A DNA stretch of 64,000 bases from JBHIKY01 sp042139015 (GTDB lineage Bacteria; Bacillota; Bacilli; Bacillales; Marinococcaceae): the NCBI RefSeq assembly GCF_042139015.1, contig NZ_JBHIKY010000009.1:1-64000 (forward strand), given 5' to 3'. The position numbers were made by a program, and so were the translations under genes. Below the pieces are notes generated by a model that searched no databases, was not told the origin of the DNA, and saw nothing but the letters and a program-made list of their open reading frames with translations. Positions 27,014 through 36,535 of the stretch are shown one piece after another (position 1 is the stretch's first letter; each line of letters begins with the position of its first letter).

Positions 27014-28030
27014 TTACTCTTCAATCAAGGTAAGGATTTCTTCACGAAGCTCTGGATAACCATCAAATTTTTCATATACGCCTTTCGTAGCTTCTCTAAA
27101 CGGTTCCACGTCCGGCTCTGCGATCGTCATGCCTTCTTCTTCCATCATGCTTTCGTATTCCTCTGTGCTGTCCCGTACGATTTCTGAGGCATCTTCTCCG
27201 CCCGTATTCGCTTCTTCTACTAAGATTTCTTTGTAGTCTTCCGGGAGATTGTTATACCAGTCAGCACCTACTACAAAGCCGGTAATAAGCTGAATATGAT
27301 TGGTTTTCGATACATAGTCCGCTACTTCATAAAGGCTTGCTCCGTGGGTAGCAGAATGCTGAGCTTCTGCCCCGTCGATCGCTCCCTGCTGGATTCCAGA
27401 ATAAACCTCAGCCCAATCCATTCCTGTAGGATTTGCGCCCATCGCTGACATAGTTTCTGTGAAAATGTCGGCACCAATGGTTCGGATATTCTGTCCCTGT
27501 AAATCTTCCGGAGTCTGAATTTCATTATTTGTCACCATGTGGCGTGCTCCCTGATACCAATTGAAAGATAGAATCTGAAGATTTTGAGTTTCGGCTAAAT
27601 CAGCAGACCATTCATTAAATAAATCGGAGTCGGTGACTTTCTGTATATCCTCGTAATCTTCAAACAGGTAAGGACCCTGCAGGATGCCTAATTCTTCCTT
27701 GTAATCTGCCATGATGGCAGCGTCGGCAAGTGTTCCGACATTGGCTCCGGAAATCGCCTGTTCCTGGATATCAGGTGTGTCTCCTAGAGATGAGTCTGTA
27801 AAAATTTCGACTTCCAGGTCACCATCTGTTCTATCTTCGACGTTTTCCTTGAAGGTTTCCAGTCCTTCATACATTGGATCGTTTTCAGACACGACAATGC
27901 CTACTTGAAGGGAATAAGTGGGATCCTCCGCTCCTCCTGAGCCTTCGGCATTTTCTTCATCACTGCCGCCGCCACAGGCTGTTAGAATAAAAATTCCTGA
28001 TAGGCTCATCATTGATATGAATTTCTTCAT
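27014..28030 (-). CDS. TRAP transporter substrate receptor (DctP), lipoprotein
   Basis: 338 residues. A lipobox (FILTACGGG) marks it as a membrane-anchored lipoprotein. DctP motifs include GVVSEN-type strand 1, QILSFNWYQGARHMVTNNE, the helix PEDLQGQNIRT and the substrate-gripping Arg region, then GAIDGAEAQHSATHG. It captures hexuronate at the outer face. The 29-bp gap to DctQ holds no hairpin, unlike the second TRAP operon. Confidence 0.92.
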   Translation of the reverse strand: MKKFISMMSLSGIFILTACGGGSDEENAEGSGGAEDPTYSLQVGIVVSENDPMYEGLETFKENVEDRTDGDLEVEIFTDSSLGDTPDIQEQAISGANVGTLADAAIMADYKEELGILQGPYLFEDYEDIQKVTDSDLFNEWSADLAETQNLQILSFNWYQGARHMVTNNEIQTPEDLQGQNIRTIGADIFTETMSAMGANPTGMDWAEVYSGIQQGAIDGAEAQHSATHGASLYEVADYVSKTNHIQLITGFVVGADWYNNLPEDYKEILVEEANTGGEDASEIVRDSTEEYESMMEEEGMTIAEPDVEPFREATKGVYEKFDGYPELREEILTLIEE

Positions 28031-28042
28031 GATAATATCTCC

Positions 28043-29278
28043 TCACTTTTCTTGAATAAATTCTTGAAAGTTATCACGGAACAGTTGATTGACATCCTGT
28101 TGAATAACGTCTGCCGTAAGAGGAACACCTTTTTCTTCAAGTAATTGATAACGATCAATCAGAATGGAACTGAACACCTTTCGAAAATGCTTCCATTTGT
28201 ATAGCAGCTGTTCAAGAACGCGGCAGTCCGAATGCTGGGGTATAAAGCGCTGGCCAAGCTGATCCATTCTCATGGTGGTCATTTCCGTCATAAATTGTGG
28301 AGTATTTAAAAACCACCAGCAGCCAAATACCATCACATTTCTGAATTTTTGACCAAGTACGGTTAATTCATATTGATTTTCACGAGATAAGATCGTTAGT
28401 AAAAATTTTTGAGCGGGATGCTGGACACACAGCTTTTCTAAATAATCAAAGTTTGTTTGACCGACCCCGTCCCCTGCGATGTCGAGCTGAGGATTAAGCC
28501 GGCGTTTTGTGCCGAGCATCAATGAAAGAGGGAGGCGGTACTCTTGGCAGACAGCCAGCACACACTCCTCAAGTAAAACGCTTTCATTAGAGGCAGTTGG
28601 AAAATTCCACGGCAGAGAGGCGGCCATGTAGACAGGTTCCATTTTTTCCACCCAGACTCGCAAAAACCGTTTAATTTCTTTTACCGTCTCAGAAGAGAGG
28701 TCTTCAGTCACCTCATATCCTTCTTCCACTAATTGCCGGCAGGTCTCCTTCCATTGACTGATTAATGGATCTACCCGTAATGCTGGAGTGAACGTGTTCC
28801 TGGAAAATGGCTGCGGCTTGTCCCAATACTTTCTTTCCAATGGATCGAATGGGTTATTTGTCATCGTAATCGAGGAGATATTGGATTTCTCCAGGATATA
28901 ATCCGCGTAGTCGCTGTTAGATATAGACAGATCCTGGAAGCGGTTTCTTATTTCTTCAAGATTTGTTGTAAATGGAATCTCTAATTCCTGGAGGATTGTC
29001 AGTATTCCCAGAGCAGCCTCGCTCGTCGGGGACCGCTTCACGAAAAGCTCGTCCCAGACGACCTGGGCCTGCGAGGTTTTTGAACGATGAAAGAAATTCT
29101 CGTAATCCTCTTTCATCCATAGAAAAGCTTCAGAAACCAAATAATGATAGGTTAATAATTCATCTATTCCGGTTAAGCATAAATCGCTGAAGGGAGGAGG
29201 GAAGAGATGAGTATGCATATCTACTATCGGCGTAGTGTTGACAATGTCTTTAATCGTTGCTTGTAAATGGGAATCCAA
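28043..29278 (-). CDS. uxaC: Uronate isomerase, divergent (B. halodurans type)
   Basis: 411 residues in the amidohydrolase superfamily. The N-terminal metal motif is VDMHTHLFPP; MTNNPFDP, LMLGTKRRLNP, GDGVGQTNFDYLE, FGCWWFLN and QHSDCRVLEQLL follow the pattern of uronate isomerases. It is shorter than the roughly 470-residue E. coli UxaC and resembles the divergent Bacillus halodurans uronate isomerase. It converts glucuronate or galacturonate to the keto acid. TTG start with GGAGAG upstream. First enzyme gene after the regulator. Confidence 0.85.
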   Translation of the reverse strand: MDSHLQATIKDIVNTTPIVDMHTHLFPPPFSDLCLTGIDELLTYHYLVSEAFLWMKEDYENFFHRSKTSQAQVVWDELFVKRSPTSEAALGILTILQELEIPFTTNLEEIRNRFQDLSISNSDYADYILEKSNISSITMTNNPFDPLERKYWDKPQPFSRNTFTPALRVDPLISQWKETCRQLVEEGYEVTEDLSSETVKEIKRFLRVWVEKMEPVYMAASLPWNFPTASNESVLLEECVLAVCQEYRLPLSLMLGTKRRLNPQLDIAGDGVGQTNFDYLEKLCVQHPAQKFLLTILSRENQYELTVLGQKFRNVMVFGCWWFLNTPQFMTEMTTMRMDQLGQRFIPQHSDCRVLEQLLYKWKHFRKVFSSILIDRYQLLEEKGVPLTADVIQQDVNQLFRDNFQEFIQEK

Positions 29279-29299
29279 GAAATGTCTCTCCTTTTTAAT

Positions 29300-29956
29300 T
29301 TATTTGAAATAGCTGGCATATTGAGTTTTTAAGTCTTCGAGGTCAATATTGACAAGGGTTAAATGTTCCTTCATTAATTTTTCAGCTTTGCCGGCATCCT
29401 GATTTTTAATGGCTGCTAAAATATCGGTATGCTGTTCTACAAGCATTTCCCAGTTCAATTCTGATGCGAGACTCAGCATTCTAGTTCTGTTCAAGTGCAC
29501 CATCATATTTTGGACGGTCTGCCAGGTCCGCACTTTTTTACAGCCGGAGAATATCGTTTGATGAAATTCTTCATCCAGCTGGAACAGACGCTGATGGTTT
29601 TTTTCTTTGACGCTGTTTTTCTGAAGAACAATGTTTTCTGAAAGGTGTTGAAGATGATCCTTCGGCATATGGCTGCAGGCAAGCTTCACAACGGCAATTT
29701 CCATGTGTTCTCTCATGAAACGGCCTTCTTCCACGTATTCCTCATTGATTAAAGAGATGAAGGATCCTCTCTGGGGGTAAACATCAATCAGTCCTTCTTG
29801 AGAAAGACGTACAAATGCTTCACGAACGGGCGTCCTGCTGACTTCCAGGCTTTCAGCAAGTCGATTTTCTGACACCTTTTGTCCGGGAATCAGCTCGAGT
29901 CTGATAATCTGGTCCTTGATCACGCTGTAGGCGTTACTTCTAACGGAAGTATTTAT
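29300..29956 (-). CDS. GntR-family regulator of the hexuronate operon (start codon unusual)
   Basis: A winged helix (LELIPGQKVSENRLAESLEV, SRTPVREAFVRLSQEGLI) plus an FCD-type helical domain; the operon's likely hexuronate-responsive repressor. The frame is clearly protein-like 11 codons before the first conventional start (GTG 29923): NTSVRSNAYSVIKDQI is a normal GntR N-terminus. The only codon with a well-spaced ribosome site (GAGGGTG, 7 bases) is ATA at 29956-29954. Either ATA initiates, or translation starts weakly at GTG 29923 and the protein is shortened. Confidence 0.82.
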   Translation of the reverse strand: MNTSVRSNAYSVIKDQIIRLELIPGQKVSENRLAESLEVSRTPVREAFVRLSQEGLIDVYPQRGSFISLINEEYVEEGRFMREHMEIAVVKLACSHMPKDHLQHLSENIVLQKNSVKEKNHQRLFQLDEEFHQTIFSGCKKVRTWQTVQNMMVHLNRTRMLSLASELNWEMLVEQHTDILAAIKNQDAGKAEKLMKEHLTLVNIDLEDLKTQYASYFK

Positions 29957-30075
29957 TTTTAATCACCCTCACTTTATATTGGAATGAATGGCTATGGTAT
30001 ATTAGAATACTTGTATACTAGCATTTTATTATACGAATTACAAGGACAGAGGGATGATTTTTGGTGGGGGGAGGT

Positions 30076-30113
30076 TTTTTGGGGGGCCAGGCCCCGCCAA
30101 AAATTACACAATT
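30076..30113. repeat. GGGGCCAGGCCCC palindromic repeat, copy 3
   Basis: GGGGCCAGGCCCCGCC then AAAAATTACACAATT, identical to the right half of copy 1. It lies between the divergent hexuronate regulator and the PrsW terminator. Confidence 0.75.
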
Positions 30114-30133
30114 CATGTTTATGCAGGTTCACG

Positions 30134-30171
30134 AATAATAAAAAGCCACTCTTCTGTGGCTTTTTATTATT
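30134..30171. terminator. Bidirectional terminator, 16-bp stem
   Basis: AATAATAAAAAGCCAC, loop TCTTCT, exact complement. It overlaps the stop codon region of the PrsW-like gene on the minus strand. Confidence 0.85.
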
Positions 30172-31402
30172 ATTTGCTGTACCTGCGCGACCTCAGTTGT
30201 TTCTCGTGATCTTCATATGAGGTATTCAGCCTCGGGATCTGCTTTAGTCCCGCATTCATTAAGGTGAATATGAACACCCAGGCAATGACGATCAGCACGA
30301 GAAAGATAGCATAAAACGTATGAAGAAGCGGGAGCGGCATGTTCCAGACTGCATGCAAAATGACAGGTACAAGGAACAGCTTCAGAAAAGTAGGGTGCAG
30401 AAGATGCTCTCTCGAAAGGGGAGCATTTCCCTTAACGAGTGTCAGGGCGGCCCCGGTAATCGCAGCCCAGACGACATGGCCTCCGACAGCAAGCAGCGCG
30501 CGGTCCATAATATTTGCAATCATGGCTTCCCCACCGAGAACCAACCCTATATTAAAGGCATAGCCTGCAGATTCAAAGGCAGCAAACCCGGCACCAATGG
30601 CAGCACCGATCAACAAGCCGTTTAGAATGTATTTGACCTGCAATTTATTAATAAAATAAGCGATAATAGCCAACTTTCCCAGCTCTTCAGTGATACTTAC
30701 AGCGATCGCTCCGCTGAAATCAAGCTGAAATACAGGAAAGAAGGAGAATATGAAAAGGGTGGCTGCAATGGACGCCACCCCTCCAACAAAAAACATGCGG
30801 ATGACTTCGAAAATGCTGATATTTCGGGGAGCATTTGTTTCCCAGAAAAACACGAGCAAAGAAAACGGCACTGCAAAAGCTCCAATCACAATCATGCCCG
30901 GAATCGCATTCGCATTTTGAAATGTCGTCACACAAACATATAATAGGATATAAATGAGAACAGAAGCTAGAAATATTCGTGAAAACAACCAAGGCTTCGG
31001 CCAGGAATAGGATATTTCACTTTCCTCCGGGGTGGTAACAGAGGTGCCGGAAATAAACAATAATTCTCCTTCTTCCTTCGAGTGCTTTTTGAAGACATCC
31101 GAAAATACATCTCTCATATTTAAATCAATATTACCTTTTTCCCCGACCATTTGATTCACTTTCGCAGTAGCATTCAGAAAAGCACCTCTCACCTGGCCGG
31201 AGAAGCCGGGATCCACTGTTTCCGTTGTCGCCGCTAATTCATGACCGAGCTCCGAATTCTCAAACGCCACCCATTCCTCCTGCTCTTCTTTTTTAATTAA
31301 TGTTTCTTCCTCAACAATCCCTTTGCGATTCAGCTCAAGCATCTCTTCCCGAGATTTAGGCCCAAGCACCTGATCATAGTAAGAGTAATACCATCTATCC
31401 AT
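30170..31402 (-). CDS. PrsW-type membrane protease with N-terminal GYF_2 domain
   Basis: 410 residues. Residues 1-50 (WYYSYYDQVLGPKSREEM) form a GYF_2-like domain. After a soluble linker come about eight helices with PrsW motifs: SITEELGKLAIIAYFI (catalytic Glu pair), GAGFAAFESAGYAF, GGHVVWAAITGAAL and LHAVWN (metal His). PrsW-family proteins cut anti-sigma factors or act as CAAX-like proteases. Substrate unknown; GYF_2 suggests recruitment of a proline-rich or membrane partner. AGGAGGG precedes the ATG. Confidence 0.85.
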   Translation of the reverse strand: MDRWYYSYYDQVLGPKSREEMLELNRKGIVEEETLIKKEEQEEWVAFENSELGHELAATTETVDPGFSGQVRGAFLNATAKVNQMVGEKGNIDLNMRDVFSDVFKKHSKEEGELLFISGTSVTTPEESEISYSWPKPWLFSRIFLASVLIYILLYVCVTTFQNANAIPGMIVIGAFAVPFSLLVFFWETNAPRNISIFEVIRMFFVGGVASIAATLFIFSFFPVFQLDFSGAIAVSITEELGKLAIIAYFINKLQVKYILNGLLIGAAIGAGFAAFESAGYAFNIGLVLGGEAMIANIMDRALLAVGGHVVWAAITGAALTLVKGNAPLSREHLLHPTFLKLFLVPVILHAVWNMPLPLLHTFYAIFLVLIVIAWVFIFTLMNAGLKQIPRLNTSYEDHEKQLRSRRYSK

Positions 31403-31568
31403 CCTCGTCCCTCCTGCATGTAGGTCTCCGTACGTAGTTCATTCGACAAATACCCAGATTATTCCTCCCAAAGGATAGAGCCAGAATGCATGTATGAGGT
31501 AAAATTACAGCATATAGTAATATACTCGAATGAAGCTAGCATAATTCCATTCAGGGAGGAGCATCAGC

Positions 31569-31814
31569 TTGACAGAGAAAAAACTAGATACAAATTGGAC
31601 GGATGCAGCCGATCGTTTTGAAAAAAAGCTGGATGAGATATTGGAATTGCATGAACGCCACGGTCCCTCTTTAAAAGAGAGGAAAAAAAACAATGAGCGG
31701 CTCCTGGAAAGGTTATCGACGAACGACGTGCAGCGCCGGGCAAATAAGATGATGCCGTGCCCGCGGCAAACATCCACCGATAAGCGATTCGTGAGAATCC
31801 ACAACAAACTGTAA
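31569..31814 (+). CDS. Small charged hypothetical protein
   Basis: 81 residues, helical and highly charged (WTDAADRFEKKLDEILELH; LKERKKNNERLLERL) with a coiled-coil-like first half and a basic C-terminus. TTG start with GGGAGGAG upstream and a good terminator downstream support it. Not recognised. Confidence 0.6.
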   Translation: MTEKKLDTNWTDAADRFEKKLDEILELHERHGPSLKERKKNNERLLERLSTNDVQRRANKMMPCPRQTSTDKRFVRIHNKL

Positions 31815-31844
31815 CAGCTCTTTCAGATTAGAAAGACCTTTTTC

Positions 31845-31874
31845 AGTTGCCTCTCGTTATGGGCAGCTTTTTTT
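31845..31874 (+). terminator. Terminator after the small charged protein
   Basis: AGTTGCC / GGCAGCT stem with a T run. The last T is shared with the adjacent parS-like palindrome. Confidence 0.7.
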
Positions 31875-31889
31875 GTTTCACATGAAACA
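31874..31889. promoter_or_regulatory. parS-like site (15/16)
   Basis: TGTTTCACATGAAACA against the Bacillus parS consensus TGTTNCACGTGAAACA; one central G is A. Likely a weak ParB (Spo0J) or related binding site. It stands 51 bp before the first 21-bp array. Confidence 0.5.
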
Positions 31890-31939
31890 CTTTAAAGGCA
31901 TAAGTCCATGAAAATGAGGTCATTGATCCGCAGCTGTGC

Positions 31940-32101
31940 CGCTAGTGCAGATTTCGCCGATGAATTTCGAAATACCGCCGATGAAATTCAAATTATCGCT
32001 CATACTTTACGAATTTTCGCTCATGAATTCAAAATTTCCGCTGATACTTCCTGCCAGAGCGCCGAACCCATTCCAATTATCGCAGATTTTAAATTCCCTC
32101 C
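31940..32101. repeat. 21-bp-period intergenic array, copy 1
   Basis: A 15-bp partial unit then seven consecutive 21-bp units starting at 31955, each opening with CGC (CGCCGATG, CGCTCATG, CGCTGATA) and continuing AT-rich, for example CGCTCATGAATTCAAAATTT. The spacing is exactly 21 in all units. One frame is open and encodes heptads such as FADEFRN and FAHEFKI, but see the rejected list. Similar arrays are at 38331-38474 and 43930-44091. Confidence 0.85.
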
Positions 32102-32252
32102 GTTTTTAGCTCATCATATTATCCACCCTCTACAAAAATTCATAAGATCACACTACATTTCCATTAACAAAAAACTACAATTCTACCTCATTCTCTTCAC
32201 AAGGATTAACCGCGGCACGGCCACCTAATTACGGTATCATCACAATTATTAA

Positions 32253-32266
32253 TGTAAGCGTTTTCT
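32253..32266 (+). promoter_or_regulatory. cre-like site before the PTS operon
   Basis: TGTAAGCGTTTTCT matches the CcpA consensus except in the final base. Position, about 85 bp before the regulator gene, fits catabolite repression of the operon. Confidence 0.55.
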
Positions 32267-32349
32267 AAAATTGTGAGAAAGGGATGCGTACGAGCTGAAA
32301 TGAAAATATATAATGAACTCACGATAGAGACGGAGGGGAGGATGGTAAG

Positions 32350-34401
32350 GTGGAACACTTAATGAAACAGGCGATGCTTCATTTGCTTTGCAATGAGAGA
32401 GCAACCCTCACTGATTTGGAAGAACAGTTGGAAGTTTCCAGCAGCCAGCTGGAAAAAGTCATTCAATCAATTGATAAAGAGCTCCAGGAGCATAAATTTC
32501 CGGCTCTTAGTGCAGACGAAAAGCAGGAAATTTCATTAACGGCTGATATGAGGGAAGGGTTATTTACAATTCTTCGGGAAGCGACTTATTTTTCTGTTGA
32601 TTATTTGACTCCGGAGCTGAGAGTGCATGTAATGCTGCTTAAGCTGTTAATGGAAAGTCGTCCTCTCTCGCTTCAGGATTTGGCAGAAACTACAGAGGTC
32701 AGCAAGAATACCGTACTGCATGATATGAAGCTGTTAAAGCTTGTGCTGAAGGAAAAAGCACTGCAGATTAATTACAGCCGAAAGGATGGTTATTTCTTAA
32801 AAGGGTCGGAGTATAAGCTTAGAAATCTTCTTGTTACTGAAGCAAAGCAATTATTTCATTATGAGATAGCTTATTATCTTTTAAAGCAAAAGCAGCTGCT
32901 TCACCCTAACGAGGTATTTTTGCTGAGGCAGCGTCTGCTAAGGATTGAGAAGCGGCTGGAGGTATCGTTTACCGATGAACAGATAGAGGAGCTGCCGGTA
33001 ATTCTTCATTTGCTCATCCAGCGTATACAGGCCTTTCAACGAGAATGGATTCCTGAAACCTCACGCTATGAAGGAATGGAAACAAAAGAATATGAGCTGT
33101 TGAAGGAAATGTTTTGGGATCAACAGGAGCTTACAGAAAAGGATCGGCTGTATCTGGCTCTTCAGGTGCTATCCTCAAATATGCTGGAGGCAGCGATTGA
33201 TTTATCGCAGAGCCATGAACTGGAAACAGCTATTGATCTCTTTTTAGATCAAATTGAATTGCAGCTGGTGACGAATTTAATTCGAAGAAACGAGCTCAGG
33301 GAAAAACTGATCGTTCACATACGCCCTGCTGTATATCGAACCAGACTGGGACTGCTTGTCAGAAACCCACTGACGAAGGTTTTTACAGAAGAAAACTCTT
33401 CCATATGTTCCATCGTGGATGGAGCGGTAGGATCACTTGAGTCCTTCATAGGAAAGGAAATTGCGGAAGAAGAGAGGGTTTATATAGCAATGCTTGTTCA
33501 GGCCTGGATTTATCAGACGAATGAACAGGGGGAAACTATATTTCGAGCGATGGTGGTCTGCCGGAACGGCACATCGGTTTCCAAGCTATTGCTGGAAACC
33601 CTGAGACTAATGTTTCCACATATAGACTTCATAGGAGCATATTCAGAGAGGACCTTTTCTGCACAGCCAAAAGTAGATTTTATATTTACTACCGTACCGC
33701 TGCGTACTAATCAAAAAACGTTTATCGTGCCTCCCGTTCTTGGTCAAAAAGAGAGAATGGTGCTTAGAAGAAAGGTGATGCATTCAATTGAGCACGATAA
33801 CGAAAAGCGGGCAAAGGAGCTCGTCCATTCGTTAAAGGAGTATATTTCCTCGGATCAACAGGAGATGGTCCGCGATAAAATTGTAACTTTTTTTGAACAA
33901 GGACCGAATAAGCGCCCACAGGAAGCAAGTCTAGCGCAAAAAGAATCGTATTTTTCTTTTAACGAGGAAAATGTACGCCTCGTACAAACCAAAATAGACT
34001 GGCAAAAAGCCCTTGCTGAAAGTCTGGAGCGAATGAAAATGAGAAGCTCTATTGACGAAGGTTACATTCTAGAGGTTCAGTCATCCTTTGAGAAAGAATG
34101 TTCCAGGATGGTGCTTGGTCCTCATGTGTATTTACCTCATGCAAAGCCTGAGGCAGGCGTACTGCAGGAAGATTTTGAAGTGTTAATTTTCCGAGAACCC
34201 GTCAGGATGCCGGACGGAGGAACCGCGAAAGCTCTTGTTACGCTGGCACCAATAGATTTTCAGCATCATGTTCCGACTTTGCTCCGTTTAAATGAAATAT
34301 TTTTGGATGAGGAGCGTGCAAAACGCATTTTTCGGGCTGCTGAAGTCGTGGATATCATCGCAGAATTACAAAAGGAGGAGAACGGTCTCTATGCAATGTA
34401 A
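32350..34401 (+). CDS. PRD-containing BglG/MtlR-type transcriptional activator
   Basis: 683 residues. Order: N-terminal helix-turn-helix domains (ATLTDLEEQLEVSSSQLEKV; LSLQDLAETTEVSKNTVLHD), two PTS regulation domains (to about 390; HLLIQRIQAF, YIAMLVQAWIY), an EIIB-like domain with Cys404 (MVVCRNGTSVSKLL), and an EIIA-like domain with His597 (VYLPHAKPEAG). Phosphorylation at these sites by the PTS sets activity, so it should activate the operon when its sugar is present. GTG start; the alternative is ATG 32362. Overlaps the next gene. Confidence 0.9.
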   Translation: MEHLMKQAMLHLLCNERATLTDLEEQLEVSSSQLEKVIQSIDKELQEHKFPALSADEKQEISLTADMREGLFTILREATYFSVDYLTPELRVHVMLLKLLMESRPLSLQDLAETTEVSKNTVLHDMKLLKLVLKEKALQINYSRKDGYFLKGSEYKLRNLLVTEAKQLFHYEIAYYLLKQKQLLHPNEVFLLRQRLLRIEKRLEVSFTDEQIEELPVILHLLIQRIQAFQREWIPETSRYEGMETKEYELLKEMFWDQQELTEKDRLYLALQVLSSNMLEAAIDLSQSHELETAIDLFLDQIELQLVTNLIRRNELREKLIVHIRPAVYRTRLGLLVRNPLTKVFTEENSSICSIVDGAVGSLESFIGKEIAEEERVYIAMLVQAWIYQTNEQGETIFRAMVVCRNGTSVSKLLLETLRLMFPHIDFIGAYSERTFSAQPKVDFIFTTVPLRTNQKTFIVPPVLGQKERMVLRRKVMHSIEHDNEKRAKELVHSLKEYISSDQQEMVRDKIVTFFEQGPNKRPQEASLAQKESYFSFNEENVRLVQTKIDWQKALAESLERMKMRSSIDEGYILEVQSSFEKECSRMVLGPHVYLPHAKPEAGVLQEDFEVLIFREPVRMPDGGTAKALVTLAPIDFQHHVPTLLRLNEIFLDEERAKRIFRAAEVVDIIAELQKEENGLYAM

Positions 34402-34867
34402 CCAATTATTTCAACAGAATTTACTTTACTACAATATCGATTCTCAGAATATTTACCAACTCTTCGAGAAAATAGGCTCTCTTTTAATAGCTTCTGAGTA
34501 CGTAGAGCCGACGTTTACGACTGCATTAATTGAACGGGAAAAGCATTTTCCCACCGGTCTTCAGCTCGAGGGTATAACCATCGCGATTCCTCATACGGAT
34601 GTTGAGCATATCCGCGAGCCTTTCATTGCAGCAGCAAAAACTACGGAGCCGCTAAAAGTGGGGGACATGGGAAACACAGACAACCAGTTCGACGTATCCT
34701 ATTTCTTTTTTCTAGGTATTACTGAGCCGGAAGAACAGGTAGAGGTTTTGCAGTATTTAATGAATTTATTTTCTGATAAACGCTTTGTGAATGCTTTGAA
34801 GGCAGCAAGTAATGAAAGTGAGCTATACGAAGCAATACAAAATCCAGTGAGGAGTGAAGTGTTATGA
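34391..34867 (+). CDS. PTS EIIA component, galactitol/fructose type
   Basis: 158 residues. The phosphorylated histidine is His68 in ITIAIPHTDVEHI. It takes phosphate from HPr and passes it to the following EIIB. The ATG at 34391 lies within the end of the regulator gene (11-base overlap), with GGAGGAG just upstream, so translation is coupled. Confidence 0.9.
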   Translation: MQCNQLFQQNLLYYNIDSQNIYQLFEKIGSLLIASEYVEPTFTTALIEREKHFPTGLQLEGITIAIPHTDVEHIREPFIAAAKTTEPLKVGDMGNTDNQFDVSYFFFLGITEPEEQVEVLQYLMNLFSDKRFVNALKAASNESELYEAIQNPVRSEVL

Positions 34868-35139
34868 AAAGAGTAATTGTAGCGTGCGGTTCCGGTGTTG
34901 CGACGAGTCAGACTGTAGCATTAAAGGTGCAGAAAATTCTTAGTGAAAACAAGGTGAAGGCCAATGTGGAAGCGGTCGATATCAAGTCGCTCGATCAATA
35001 TATTCCTCATAGTGATGTCTATATCGCCATTACCGGAGGAACAAAAAGTTACAATATCCCGACACTCAATGGAATTGCCTTTTTGACAGGCATGGGGATG
35101 GAGGAAGAAACAGACCAGCTAATTAAAATTCTAAAATAA
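34864..35139 (+). CDS. PTS EIIB component, galactitol type
   Basis: 91 residues. The active site is Cys8 in VIVACGSGVATSQTVALKV, the GatB pattern. Overlaps the EIIA gene by 4 bases. It phosphorylates the sugar during passage through EIIC. Confidence 0.92.
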   Translation: MKRVIVACGSGVATSQTVALKVQKILSENKVKANVEAVDIKSLDQYIPHSDVYIAITGGTKSYNIPTLNGIAFLTGMGMEEETDQLIKILK

Positions 35140-35152
35140 AGGGGAGAGCCAT

Positions 35153-36535
35153 ATGGACACCATTCAAATTATCTTTGAATATGTTCTTGATCTAGGTGCC
35201 TCCGTCTTCGTTCCATTAATTATGATCATGGTCGGAGTGGCGGTGCGTATGAAATGGAAGGATGCGATTAGTGCAGGGATTATTCTTGGAGTGGCATTTG
35301 CAGGGATGGGCATAGTTATCGACTTTATGCTTGATGCGCTTACCCCGGCTGGCCAGGGGCTTGTGGAGCGTACCGGTATTGAGCTGAACGTAATCGATGC
35401 CGGATGGACATCTCTTGCCACTCTCGCCTGGGCATGGCCGCTGGCGTTTCTAATGTTTCCGCTGCAAATGGCGGTAAATGCACTGTTGCTCGCTATGAAC
35501 CGCACGCAGACACTTAACGTTGATCTCTGGAATGTTTGGGGTAAGATACTCACTGCTGTACTTGTGATTGGGGTAACCAACAGCGTTGTACTAGCCTTTG
35601 TAGTAGCCTCGATTCAGATGGTGGCAGAGCTATTGATTGCGGATGTGAATCAAAAGCATATTGAAAAAATCACCGGAATTCCCGGGGTAACGGTTTCTCA
35701 TGGAATGATGATATTCGGTGTTTTCTTACTACCTTTTAATTGGCTGCTCAGTAAAATTCCTTTACTCGACCGTCACGTCGACGCTAATACATTAAAAGAT
35801 CGTCTGGGTATTTTCGCTGAAAATCATGTGATGGGTTTTATCATTGGAGGTCTGCTCGGAATTGTAGCAGGTTACGGTGTTTCTGAAGCACTTACGCTGG
35901 CCGTGCAGGCTGCAGCAGCATTAACATTATTCCCAATGGTGGCGAAATTGTTCATGCAGGCGTTGTCCCCATTATCAGAGGCGATATCTGATTTTATGAA
36001 AAAGAGATTCAAAAACCGAAAACTTCATATTGGACTCGATTGGCCGATTCTTGCCGGCAGCAACGAGCTTTGGGTCGCCATCATTATATGGGTGCCGATT
36101 ACCCTCGGCTATGCAGTTCTATTACCAGGGAACAATGTGCTGCCGTTTGCGGGCATTATTAATATTTCTCTGGCAGCTCCGGCTTTAATTATTACTGGTG
36201 GAAACCTGCTTCGCATGATTCTTTTAGGGATGATAACGACACCGGTATTCTTGTATGTGGCTACTGGATTCGCTCCAACTATTACAGAGCTTGCTCAGCA
36301 AACAGGGGCGATATCCATTGACAGCGGACAGATGATTTCTTGGAGTACCATTGAATACCCTGTCTTTCGCTATATCTTTTCTCAAGCCGGTTTAATTACC
36401 GAAGGCAATTTTTTTGGACTGCTGTTTGTAGCAGCCTGGGTTGCACTTTTGGCACTGTATTTAAAAACAATGAAACATCGCAGTACCGAAGAGAAGGCAG
36501 TAGAGGAATCAGAATTTAAGGAGAAGGTAATGTGA
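35153..36535 (+). CDS. PTS EIIC component, galactitol (GatC) type
   Basis: 460 residues, about 10-12 helices. GatC-like motifs: LGASVFVPLIMIMVGVAVRM near the start, WPLAFLMFPLQMAVNALLLA and TGIPGVTVSHGMM. Forms the sugar channel. AGGGGAGAG precedes the ATG. The substrate is a hexitol, pentitol or ketose by family membership, but cannot be fixed. Confidence 0.9.
   Translation: MDTIQIIFEYVLDLGASVFVPLIMIMVGVAVRMKWKDAISAGIILGVAFAGMGIVIDFMLDALTPAGQGLVERTGIELNVIDAGWTSLATLAWAWPLAFLMFPLQMAVNALLLAMNRTQTLNVDLWNVWGKILTAVLVIGVTNSVVLAFVVASIQMVAELLIADVNQKHIEKITGIPGVTVSHGMMIFGVFLLPFNWLLSKIPLLDRHVDANTLKDRLGIFAENHVMGFIIGGLLGIVAGYGVSEALTLAVQAAAALTLFPMVAKLFMQALSPLSEAISDFMKKRFKNRKLHIGLDWPILAGSNELWVAIIIWVPITLGYAVLLPGNNVLPFAGIINISLAAPALIITGGNLLRMILLGMITTPVFLYVATGFAPTITELAQQTGAISIDSGQMISWSTIEYPVFRYIFSQAGLITEGNFFGLLFVAAWVALLALYLKTMKHRSTEEKAVEESEFKEKVM

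Noticed and set aside
31908..32228. 106-residue protein with heptads (FADEFRN, TADEIQI, FAHEFKI) encoded by the first 21-bp array
   Set aside because: The open frame follows from the exact 21-bp unit. In array 2 the same frame has a TGA immediately before it and no start codon; no ribosome site precedes the frame in arrays 1 or 3.
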